From assembly GCA_028288315.1 (NCBI GenBank), contig JAQBNY010000278.1, positions 1 through 7,526 on the forward strand: a stretch of DNA of 7,526 nucleotides, written 5' to 3'. Position numbers and translations under genes: made by a program. The notes beneath the pieces were generated by a model that did not search any database, was not told the origin of the DNA, and saw nothing but the letters and a program-made list of their open reading frames with translations. The stretch comes from Mucilaginibacter sp. Lineage in GTDB: Bacteria > Bacteroidota > Bacteroidia > Sphingobacteriales > Sphingobacteriaceae. Numbering within the stretch: position 1 is the first letter of the stretch; each line of letters starts with the position of its first letter. Shown here piece by piece: positions 1 through 6,694 of the stretch.

Positions 1-563
1 TGATCTACAGGGCGTTCTGTTGGGGTTACATTATAAAAGTGGCTCATATAATTATAGCTTCCGGTAGGCAGTTTAATACCTAAACCAACCTGTATGTTAC
101 CTTTATGCGATGTGTGGCTGTTAAATAGCCATCTGTTAGCAATAACGCGCATATCACCAAATCCGTGGGAATAAGAATTATGTCTTTCCTTACCACCATG
201 CTCATATAATGACGAGCGAATATTGATAAGATAAGGAACACCTACAGATATTGACCAGTACTGGTTAAAGTTGCGGGTTAAGTTAAGATCTATAGCGCTT
301 TGATGATTAATTACTTCATTGCCAATCACCTGACGCTGCTTTTGTTCCTGGGTGCCCTTAAAATGTTTATAGGACCTGAAATAACGATATGATGTTGTGA
401 ATTCCCAACTTTTATTTGAGATAGTACTATCAAGCATTGGATGTTCCATTGTAAAGAACGAGCCGTTGCTTCTTATAGCTACGCAACCTTGCGCGTTTAC
501 ATTATTAACATTGAATAAAAGGTATATGGCAATTCCAATAAAGAATTTGTAAATAAGTTTCAT
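1..563 (-). CDS. Outer-membrane beta-barrel protein, transporter-like; C-terminus cut by the window edge
   Basis: Reading from ATG at 563 toward position 1 gives 187 open codons with no stop, so the 3' part lies outside the window. The protein starts with a basic-hydrophobic signal peptide (residues 1-24) and a plausible signal peptidase I cut at VNA24|Q25. The mature part has alternating aromatic and hydrophobic strands typical of an outer-membrane barrel (WEFTTSYRYF at 53-62, YWSISVGVPYL at 102-112, GNIQVGLGIKLPTG at 155-168). The GLGIKLPTG stretch resembles the Bacteroidota 'transporter' barrels related to the phenol MetA-pathway family (PF13557); that assignment is from memory. It starts 80 bp after the DoxX-like gene on the same strand and is probably the fourth gene of that operon. 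I found no good promoter in the 80-bp gap. Transported substrate unknown. Confidence 0.8.
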   Translation of the reverse strand, partial: MKLIYKFFIGIAIYLLFNVNNVNAQGCVAIRSNGSFFTMEHPMLDSTISNKSWEFTTSYRYFRSYKHFKGTQEQKQRQVIGNEVINHQSAIDLNLTRNFNQYWSISVGVPYLINIRSSLYEHGGKERHNSYSHGFGDMRVIANRWLFNSHTSHKGNIQVGLGIKLPTGSYNYMSHFYNVTPTERPVD

Positions 564-643
564 AATATGGTTTGTTAATTGATATGGTTTATAAAAAGTA
601 ATTTTATACAGCAAGCACACATGTAATCACTACAACCTGTTTA

Positions 644-1468
644 TCAGGATTTTAATTGGTTAAATAAACTTGTATTCATTAATTTTTTTAAAGAAGATAT
701 ACTACTTGAGGGTGCTTGTTTAATTACAAACCATAATGCCAGTATTGAGCCATAACTGCCACCGCGTTCTATCCATTCAAAAATTTCATAATGCGGATAG
801 AATAACTCCGTAGAAATTTTCCAGATGAACAATAACAGCAACAGTGAACGGAAAGGCCTTATCAGCACAGTACATGCAGCAGCTATTTCAAAAACGCCGA
901 CAAAAATTGCAACCTTAGCCGGATGCAAAAACCCCAGTGAAGCATATTGATTAAGCAGTCCATTTTTTCCAATGATATTTAACCATCCATGCCCCATCAG
1001 CAAAAGGAATACTACCACTTTTAAACAATGGCATACATTTTCCATTGTCTCGGCAGGCACCTGTTCCGCAGGGTTAATAGCCGTAAATAACTGCTTAATG
1101 CTTTTTATACCGCCTGATAATATTAAGAATGTTAGTGGGGCACCAAAGTTACCGGCACGTTCAATAAATTCCGCAAATGGTTCACCTGATGCTGGTCGTA
1201 AAAACGCGGTGATCAATCCCCACACAACCAGCCACAAGGCAATGGCACGCAAAGGATAAACCAGCATAGTTACACCCAGTAAAACATCAACAATACCAAC
1301 ATAGGGCATTATGGTGTAGGCCATATTTTTGTGAATGCCAAACACAGCAAAATAATTACACCAAATCTCTTTGGTTATAATACCAAAAATACCATGGCCT
1401 ATAAAGCACATAGCAATAGCTATGCGCAATACGTAGTGTATTTTTTGTTCAGTTGTAAACAGTTTCAT
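644..1468 (-). CDS. Membrane protein with two tandem DoxX-like units (8 predicted TM)
   Basis: A 274-residue integral membrane protein with two homologous halves, each about four TM helices. Unit A spans about residues 12-117 and unit B about 147-249, joined by a polar linker (130-146). Matching landmarks: GHG at 24-26 and 159-161; a helix ending in YPLR or RPFR (71-74, 204-207); and the loop EFIERAGNFG (100-109) matching EWIERGGSYG (231-240). The fold and spacing fit the DoxX/DoxD-like family, normally a single four-helix unit; such proteins are often linked to thiol or oxidative-stress redox work, but no function is proven here. I prefer the ATG at 1468, 7 nt after the upstream stop and with AGGA about 13 nt upstream. 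A longer reading from TTG at 1495 would overlap the upstream gene by 20 nt. It lies in an operon with the PAP2-type lipoprotein. Confidence 0.85.
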   Translation of the reverse strand: MKLFTTEQKIHYVLRIAIAMCFIGHGIFGIITKEIWCNYFAVFGIHKNMAYTIMPYVGIVDVLLGVTMLVYPLRAIALWLVVWGLITAFLRPASGEPFAEFIERAGNFGAPLTFLILSGGIKSIKQLFTAINPAEQVPAETMENVCHCLKVVVFLLLMGHGWLNIIGKNGLLNQYASLGFLHPAKVAIFVGVFEIAAACTVLIRPFRSLLLLLFIWKISTELFYPHYEIFEWIERGGSYGSILALWFVIKQAPSSSISSLKKLMNTSLFNQLKS

Positions 1469-1475
1469 CACTTTA

Positions 1476-3017
1476 TTAATTTCCTGCTCCGTCAATTTTC
1501 GCTCTTTCTACCGCATATTGGCCAACTTTGGCACCGGTTAGTAAACCCATGTCACAATCACTGCGGTAGTGTATAGCACCATACAACCTTGACATGGCCG
1601 CTTCATTTGCCATATCAGTGAACTTGGTTCCCCTGTCAGGTAATAAATAGGTTAAAACTGTGGCAGCTGCAGCACTAAAATTTGAGTGGCCCGATGTATA
1701 TGACGGGAAGTTTGGTATACCGGTTAAGGTTTTAATGTTCATTATTATTTGTGTTGGGCGCGGATTAAAGTAAAAGTATTTAGTATCCCAGCATACAATA
1801 GCAGCATCCATTTCGGCCATGTTTAGCAATGCTAAATTGCGTGCCCAGCGTACTTCACTATAGTTTTGTTTTACAAACTCTTCGGCGGCAATTGTATTCC
1901 AGTGTCCCGGAGGGGTTACCGTGCCAGCACCATCAGCCCAAAAGCTAACAATACGCTCATGCTCGCGGCTTTTATCCTGACTCATTGCTAATACCTCTTC
2001 ACATTCTTTTCTAAACTCTGCAGAGTTTGTTGAATACGGTGGAGGCGGACGCAATGCTGCTACAGTAGTAGCAGGAAACAAAAACGGTGTTACGTTACCG
2101 AATAATGGCAGCATTGGCGGTCGTTTAGGTGCTTCCAGGCTTAACCATGGTGCTTCGCCTTTAGCTGTTGCAGTTGTTTCAAATGCAGTCCAATCTGTTT
2201 GTGTGCCAATAGCAGCACCTGCTTTATCAGCACGTGCACGTGTTAAAAACACGGCTGCCACTTGCTTGCCTAATGATTCACCGGCATCCAGATCAGAGCG
2301 TGTGTTTGCACCAACCATTAAACGATATAATTTTTCTTCCGCAACTTTCTCTTGAATAAAATCCAGATCGCCGGGGAAAAGTAATTCCATCATTTTAACA
2401 GTTACACCTGCTACAACCGCATCTTCACTTGGGTATGATGGCAGGTCAGATTTTGGTATAAGCGCCTGTACAGCCGGATCATTTTTGTAAGGCGCGGCAC
2501 GATTAAATTGTTTTTTAAATTTCCATGCCTGAACCAATGCATCATACTGTGCAGCACTTACATAAGCATACGCACGGGCAGCATATGGCGGGTTAGAGAA
2601 TGGAAACAATGGATACGCCAACGGATTAGCAGCACTTGGGAACGGATAGGTACCATCCTCTTTTTGATATGGCGGCAAATTGTGTTTAGCAACAAGTTCG
2701 CGTAAAATTTCGTTCCATCTTAAAACAGCTCCAGCGCTCCAGTATTTGATAATATCTTTTTGCTCACTGGTCAAATTCTTTTGGTAGCTTTTTATCTCGT
2801 TGAGATCTGCTATATAATTTGGCGAAGTAATAGCATCAGGAGTAGCTACAGTAAAAGTACTTGAAGCTGTTAATATTGGCGTCCAGGTATCGGCATTAAG
2901 GTCAATATTGGTAGGTGCCAATGCAGGGAACACCTCGTTACGTTCAACAATATTCTTTTTACATGCCCCAAGCAATACAGCTAACAAAGGCAATATATAT
3001 AGTATATTTTTTTTCAT
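1476..3017 (-). CDS. PAP2 superfamily / vanadium-dependent haloperoxidase-like lipoprotein
   Basis: The 513-residue protein begins with a lipoprotein signal peptide; lipobox LGAC puts the lipidated cysteine at 19. The residues after it (KKNIVE) lack an obvious acidic surface-export signal, so a periplasm-facing anchor is likely (inference). The C-terminal domain carries the complete PAP2 signature: K413-x6-R420-P, the SGH core S442-G443-H444 in FPSYTSGHS, and S-R477-x5-H483-x3-D487. In this superfamily these residues bind vanadate or phosphate, and H483/H444 act in catalysis. The large N-terminal helical region and total length fit bacterial vanadium-dependent haloperoxidase-like proteins better than small acid phosphatases. 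Sequence alone does not tell halide oxidation from phosphatase activity, because both use the same pocket. It starts 6 nt after the barrel gene's stop and is followed by the DoxX-like gene. Codons 2-4 lie in a run of eight A's. Confidence 0.9.
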   Translation of the reverse strand: MKKNILYILPLLAVLLGACKKNIVERNEVFPALAPTNIDLNADTWTPILTASSTFTVATPDAITSPNYIADLNEIKSYQKNLTSEQKDIIKYWSAGAVLRWNEILRELVAKHNLPPYQKEDGTYPFPSAANPLAYPLFPFSNPPYAARAYAYVSAAQYDALVQAWKFKKQFNRAAPYKNDPAVQALIPKSDLPSYPSEDAVVAGVTVKMMELLFPGDLDFIQEKVAEEKLYRLMVGANTRSDLDAGESLGKQVAAVFLTRARADKAGAAIGTQTDWTAFETTATAKGEAPWLSLEAPKRPPMLPLFGNVTPFLFPATTVAALRPPPPYSTNSAEFRKECEEVLAMSQDKSREHERIVSFWADGAGTVTPPGHWNTIAAEEFVKQNYSEVRWARNLALLNMAEMDAAIVCWDTKYFYFNPRPTQIIMNIKTLTGIPNFPSYTSGHSNFSAAAATVLTYLLPDRGTKFTDMANEAAMSRLYGAIHYRSDCDMGLLTGAKVGQYAVERAKIDGAGN

Positions 3018-3023
3018 GATTTC

Positions 3024-3965
3024 TTATTTATTCGATTTATCCTTTTTTACAGCAAACACATAATACATACCACCGAATAATGAAGTACTCTGACCAACAT
3101 TTCTGCCTGCCACAACATAATTACCACCCGCAGTAAATTCAAGCCCTGCAATAGATTGGAAACTGTATTTGAAAATAGCCCCTGCCATGGTAGCATTCAT
3201 TCTGTTGCTCAGGAAGGGCATATTGTTCTTGCTGATATCAAAACCACTTAATGAAGTAACTTTTGTTAAAGTAGCTTCGGCATTAAATTTTAAGCTACGG
3301 TAACCTGTGCTAAATAAAAAGTTAGTAGCATTAGGCATTGCAACCTGGTTAGTATAATGCATCTCGGTAGTATAATATGAATCGCGGTCTATTGTTACAT
3401 TATCCTTACGTATATACTGGCCAGAACCGGCTACAAAGAACCTGCCTACCTGGTAGTTTAATAAAGCTTTAAGCGCTATGCTTTTGGTTTGCATACCAAT
3501 TGCTAAAGGCAAAAAATCGGCTTCATATTTACCAACAGGTATTGCGCCAGAGGCAATTGCATGCAGGCTTAGTAAACCACGGCCTACTTCCTGCCTCACA
3601 GCCAGCCACTTAAATGCAAGGTTAATATCCTGCACACCGCTCTCGCCACGCAAAGTGCCTGCTGATGCATTGGTGTTTACGTAAGGGATCATAAACAACA
3701 GGTTAATACGGTTGCTTAGGCCATAATTACCGCCAACTGCATATACATTACTGCTTACAGTACCCATGTTTAAATTGGTACGTTTTAAAGTTCCTTCCCA
3801 GTAATTATCCCAGCTATTGTGGGTATAAACACCGGCAGCGCAGAAGTAATTTTTAGGTATCATTAAGGCATCATTTTCTGTTTGCGCACTAACGGTTTGC
3901 GTTAGCAGCAGGCAGGCTAATAAGCCAACATAATACCTTACTATATATTTTGTAAAGTATTTCAT
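3024..3965 (-). CDS. Outer-membrane beta-barrel protein, first gene of the haloperoxidase-like operon
   Basis: 313 residues with an N-terminal signal peptide (1-27, cut at VSA27|Q28). LLAC at 15-18 looks like a lipobox but is followed by LLL, so it is not read as one. The mature chain is rich in amphipathic strands with Gly/Tyr/Asn turns (for example NYGLSNRINLLFMIPYV, LLSLHAIASGAIPVGKY) and ends in GGMYYVFAV before a short basic tail. That pattern fits a 12-14-strand outer-membrane barrel of the 'transporter/hypothetical' type common in Bacteroidota. It has no TonB-box or plug domain. The ATG at 3965 follows 184 bp of non-coding DNA containing a long inverted repeat, so the operon promoter is probably in that gap. 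The PAP2-type lipoprotein gene begins 6 nt after its stop, which suggests cotranscription and perhaps substrate entry for that enzyme (inference). Confidence 0.82.
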   Translation of the reverse strand: MKYFTKYIVRYYVGLLACLLLTQTVSAQTENDALMIPKNYFCAAGVYTHNSWDNYWEGTLKRTNLNMGTVSSNVYAVGGNYGLSNRINLLFMIPYVNTNASAGTLRGESGVQDINLAFKWLAVRQEVGRGLLSLHAIASGAIPVGKYEADFLPLAIGMQTKSIALKALLNYQVGRFFVAGSGQYIRKDNVTIDRDSYYTTEMHYTNQVAMPNATNFLFSTGYRSLKFNAEATLTKVTSLSGFDISKNNMPFLSNRMNATMAGAIFKYSFQSIAGLEFTAGGNYVVAGRNVGQSTSLFGGMYYVFAVKKDKSNK

Positions 3966-4033
3966 ATAAATTAAATGAATATAAAAAGTCAGTTAGGCAC
4001 CAACTTGATAGGTTAAGTACAGATATTTAATTA

Positions 4034-4130
4034 TATCCTTTACATTTTTCACCGGGTATCAAAAACCAGAGAAATGCAATATGAGTAACTATTCCCCAGT
4101 ATAGAGGCACAGTAAAAAATGTAAAGGATA
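4034..4130. repeat. 97-bp element with perfect 16-bp terminal inverted repeats
   Basis: The left arm TATCCTTTACATTTTT (4034-4049) is exactly the reverse complement of 4115-4130, with a 65-nt interior. Both ends carry TA, as expected of an IS630/mariner-type MITE that duplicates a TA target. The interior holds no ORF of note and shows only broken pairing when the arms are aligned. The alternative is two oppositely oriented copies of a regulator or sigma-factor site (AAAAATGTAAAGGATA) upstream of the operon starting at 3965. It also lies just after the stop of the 183-residue gene (4150) but has no T-tract, so it is not an ordinary terminator. Confidence 0.75.
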
Positions 4131-4149
4131 CAATAAATCAAATAAATTT

Positions 4150-4701
4150 TTAGCAGTTGTGGTTTGGCGGTTTGCCGGGAGATTCAATATAAGGATTTGT
4201 TAACCCTATAGATATGGAGTTTTCTTTTGGTTCAATCACATCATTAAAAGAAAGGAACTTGTATTGTGGTGCAGGAATATTGCACTCAAAGCCGGTGGCT
4301 GATTTTTTAGCAGGGGTGTCCTGCCCTTTCTTACTAACCGGAACATCACTTACGTTTTTTGCAACTATTATATTAGCATTAACCAGGTGTGTTTTAGTGT
4401 CATTGGCAATACATACTAAATACATAGTGTCACGTGTCAATTTCACGCCCACGTAGTTGTAAAAAGCATCTTTTAGCTGAATCTGTCCTTGTATATGCTC
4501 ATAGTCGTTCCAATCTTTTATTCCGGGCGACTTCATAGGAATTTTTATTTGCACAAGCTGTGTTGCATCTACCTTATTTTCATAGATGTTTTTAACCATC
4601 CGCACTTCGGATTGATGAATGAAATATTGGAAGACAAGATTATACCCACCTGTGTTAAACAGATGAACGCACAGCATAAACAATGCAAATAACCTTTTCA
4701 C
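4150..4701 (-). CDS. Hypothetical exported protein, 183 aa
   Basis: I do not recognise a characterised family. The start is GTG at 4701. An ATG at residue 9 (4677) would remove the basic MKR before the hydrophobic segment (about 4-18), so GTG is preferred. The N-terminus looks like an uncleaved signal anchor or poor signal peptide. A largely soluble domain follows, with short beta-like stretches (LVQIKIP 49-55, LKDAFYNYVGVKL 76-88, DTMYLVCIAND 91-101), a lysine-rich linker around 124-133, and a C-terminal ESPGKPPN segment ending in Cys183. Other cysteines are C11, C97 and C140. It stands alone: 125 bp separate it from the glycosidase upstream and 184 bp from the barrel gene downstream. I recall similar uncharacterised proteins in Sphingobacteriaceae but cannot verify this here. 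Confidence 0.72.
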   Translation of the reverse strand: MKRLFALFMLCVHLFNTGGYNLVFQYFIHQSEVRMVKNIYENKVDATQLVQIKIPMKSPGIKDWNDYEHIQGQIQLKDAFYNYVGVKLTRDTMYLVCIANDTKTHLVNANIIVAKNVSDVPVSKKGQDTPAKKSATGFECNIPAPQYKFLSFNDVIEPKENSISIGLTNPYIESPGKPPNHNC

Positions 4702-4744
4702 TTCTCTTTTGGTTCTTTAGGCGTATTAATGGGGATACTTAACA

Positions 4745-4795
4745 CATTTGTAAATATAATATTTTTATTATTCATTAACAAAAATATTACAAATG
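4745..4795. other. AT-rich imperfect hairpin in the 4702-4826 gap
   Basis: AATATTTTT (4758-4766) pairs with AAAAATATT (4780-4788) around a 13-nt loop. CATTTGT (4745-4751) pairs with ACAAATG (4789-4795) outside it, with six unpaired bases at 4752-4757. It lies after the glycosidase stop and before the 183-aa gene. There is no T-tract after the stem on the minus strand, so it is at best a weak terminator or transcript-end structure. It overlaps the proposed promoter. Confidence 0.4.
4751..4782 (-). promoter_or_regulatory. Possible Bacteroidota-type promoter for the 183-aa gene
   Basis: On the minus strand, TTTG (4782-4779) is followed after 20 nt by TATATTTA (4758-4751). This matches the Bacteroidota housekeeping pattern TTTG / TAnnTTTG except at the last base. 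The -7-like box lies about 50 nt upstream of the GTG at 4701. The region is very AT-rich, so a chance match is quite possible. Confidence 0.35.
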
Positions 4796-4826
4796 GTAAA
4801 ACAATATTTTCAAAAGAACGTATTGC

Positions 4827-5951
4827 TTACTTCCTGGGATCATAAATAGCAACCGCTACCCTTGAATCGGCGCAGCCATAATACAGGAACCATTTTCTTT
4901 TAAAATAAACCAGGCCTTCCATAAATACTGTACCCGCAGGGTATTGCCCACTTTTTTCAAATGCTTCCTGCGGAACAAAAAAGGGTTTATCTAAACGGTT
5001 AATGGCTTTTGTGGGATCTTTTAGAGCAAACATTACTTGCCCGCCACAGTATGAATTTGCTGTAAAGCTTGTATCGCCGTAGTTGATGTTATTTTTGCCG
5101 TTATATAATAACAATATTCCTTTTGAGGTAACTATTGCCGGTGGGCCGCATTCAGTCAGGTCGCTGTCAAAGTATTTTTTGCGTGGTGATATCAGCGCTC
5201 TAAGTGTGCTGTCTTTGTTGATTAAAGGTGTCCAGTTAACTAAATCGGTTGAGGTAGCAGAGTAAACGCCGGTTTCGCCCCAATACATCCAATACTTTCC
5301 ATTTATTTTAGCGATTACCTGTTTACCGCCAACAAGCTTTGTAATAATTGAGGCAGATTTACTGGCGATTTTAAAAAACTTACCATTGTAAGCTTTACGG
5401 AATATTGGGCCGTGCTTTGTCCAGTTCTTTAAATCTTTAGATGTGGCTACACCTAAACGAGGCAAATCATGGTTCCATTGGGTATAAAAAACCACGTAAG
5501 TTCCATTTGCTGTCATGGCTACTCGTGGGTCTTCACAACCCCCAGTCCATTCAAACTCTTTCTGACTATCATTAGCTGGGTATAATACCGGTACAGGCGA
5601 GCGTTTTACTTTAATACCATCAGCACTTACTGCCAAACCAAGGCGCGAGGTCCTGAAACCAATACCAATACCTGATTTATCTTCTGCACGATATAGAATA
5701 TGGATCTTGCCATTTTTAACCGTAGCCCCTGGATTAAAGGTATCGTTAGATTCCCAATCAGTTTCAACTTTGCGGATAGGGTCGTAAAATTTTGTAGTTG
5801 TATCCGGACTGATTATAGGATTAACACCGGCAGGCCTTATGAACGGCCCAAATGCCCAAGAGGGAAGCTTAGTGGTTTGAGCGGTTAAGGTGCTTGTTAT
5901 AAATAATAACAAGCTTAAGATTTTGGTGAATTTGTATGCTTTTTTTATCAT
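4827..5951 (-). CDS. Secreted GH130-type glycosidase (beta-mannoside-active, five-bladed propeller)
   Basis: 374 residues with a signal peptide (1-24, LTA24|Q25). The mature chain shows the GH130 layout of a five-bladed beta-propeller: NPGA at 73-76, LYRAEDKSG at 86-94, SRLGLAVSADG at 102-112, GGCEDPR at 137-143, then blade motifs such as SKDLKNW (171-177), GKYWMYWG (218-225), STDLVNW (234-240), ECGPPA (267-272), LLYNG (281-285) and EGLVYFKRKWFLYYG (345-359). Asp141 of the EDPR motif is the family's expected catalytic acid. Cytosolic GH130 members are mannoside phosphorylases, while exported Bacteroides members are known beta-1,2-mannosidases. The signal peptide therefore favours a periplasmic hydrolase, but I could not check the phosphate-binding residues. 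Its ATG overlaps the methyltransferase TGA (ATGA), implying translational coupling. No SusC/SusD pair is nearby, so this is not a typical polysaccharide utilization locus. Confidence 0.87.
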   Translation of the reverse strand: MIKKAYKFTKILSLLLFITSTLTAQTTKLPSWAFGPFIRPAGVNPIISPDTTTKFYDPIRKVETDWESNDTFNPGATVKNGKIHILYRAEDKSGIGIGFRTSRLGLAVSADGIKVKRSPVPVLYPANDSQKEFEWTGGCEDPRVAMTANGTYVVFYTQWNHDLPRLGVATSKDLKNWTKHGPIFRKAYNGKFFKIASKSASIITKLVGGKQVIAKINGKYWMYWGETGVYSATSTDLVNWTPLINKDSTLRALISPRKKYFDSDLTECGPPAIVTSKGILLLYNGKNNINYGDTSFTANSYCGGQVMFALKDPTKAINRLDKPFFVPQEAFEKSGQYPAGTVFMEGLVYFKRKWFLYYGCADSRVAVAIYDPRK

Positions 5952-6694
5952 AATTGGTTTGTACGGGTTAGCCTTGCCAGGTATTGATCCGTATCATCTT
6001 CAAGCAATATCTCCACCGTCCATCCTTCTGCATTAGCCGTTGCTATGAGTTTGTTTTTATCAATATAAAGCCACTTAAACCAATCAGTTTTTTGTCCTTT
6101 ATAAGAATATTGGTAAGCTATCTCGCCATAATAATTATCCCCGACAGGAATATTATAATTGTACAGATAAGCTATATCAGATGAATCGAATAATAATTGG
6201 CCGCCTTGGTTTAATAATTGGTTTGCGTGCCGTAAAAATAAACGAAATTGTTGAATAGTACCTGTTAAACCTATACCATTCATCATTAATAATAAAGTAT
6301 CATATTTCTCAAGTCTGTAATTGTAAATATCTCCTTCAACAGCATCAGCCACTCCCCTTTCTTTCATGATATTAACCGCCAAGCCAGAAATATCCAGCGC
6401 GGTAACTGACAGTCCATTTTGCTGCAATATCAATGCATGGCTACCGGCGCCAGCTCCTATATCTAATACTTTACCGTAACATCTCTCAATGGCAAGCAGC
6501 TCCATATCAGGCATTTCGTCGCCAATACGAAAATATACATCCAGCGGCATCTCCTCTTTTGGGCCATATTTGTTATGTATCCATAGCTTATTGCCCTTAA
6601 CGCCTTTAAAGAAATCATATAAAGCCTTTCCGAATATATCTTTCACCAAATTATGTTTATCCAAAGAAAGCAAATGCTTAGTAGAATTAAACAA
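5948..6694 (-). CDS. Class I SAM-dependent methyltransferase
   Basis: A Rossmann-type methyltransferase. Motif I is VLDIGAGAGSH at 76-86; the ribose-binding acidic residue after strand 2 is D101 in TALDIS; EGDIYN (120-125) and the strand LLLMMNGIG (134-142) follow; GGQLLFDSSD at 164-173 fits strand 5 of the fold. The substrate cannot be read. The start is uncertain: the open frame begins right after the TGA of the upstream gene, in the same frame, and has no ATG until residue 49. Candidate starts are TTG at 6694, TTG at 6664, TTG at 6649 and GTG at 6646. The family usually starts just before the xDIFGKALxD segment, which favours 6649 or 6646 (from memory). The stop overlaps the glycosidase start by 4 nt. 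It is probably cotranscribed with the DUF421 gene and the glycosidase. Confidence 0.88.
   Translation of the reverse strand: MFNSTKHLLSLDKHNLVKDIFGKALYDFFKGVKGNKLWIHNKYGPKEEMPLDVYFRIGDEMPDMELLAIERCYGKVLDIGAGAGSHALILQQNGLSVTALDISGLAVNIMKERGVADAVEGDIYNYRLEKYDTLLLMMNGIGLTGTIQQFRLFLRHANQLLNQGGQLLFDSSDIAYLYNYNIPVGDNYYGEIAYQYSYKGQKTDWFKWLYIDKNKLIATANAEGWTVEILLEDDTDQYLARLTRTNQL

Noticed and set aside
591..607. ATAAAA / TTTTAT mini hairpin before the left-edge barrel gene
   Set aside because: A six-bp A/T-only stem in an AT-rich gap is expected by chance and has no T-tract in the right position for a terminator.
564..643. Promoter for the left-edge barrel gene (TACTTTTT resembling TAnnTTTG)
   Set aside because: No TTTG is found at the required distance upstream, so the match is to one half only.
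972..1259. 95-residue plus-strand open frame
   Set aside because: It is antisense to the double DoxX gene, whose internal repeats show that the minus strand is the coding one; no recognisable motif or leader.
3007..3014. Run of eight T's (A8 after the ATG of the haloperoxidase-like gene) as a phase-variation switch
   Set aside because: MKKN-type starts with A-runs are common in AT-rich Bacteroidota lipoprotein genes, and eight bases in frame is weak evidence for slippage control.
3948..3954. LLAC in the N-terminus of the first barrel protein (residues 15-18) as a lipobox
   Set aside because: The cysteine is followed by LLL within the hydrophobic core, and a better signal peptidase I site (VSA27|Q28) lies downstream.
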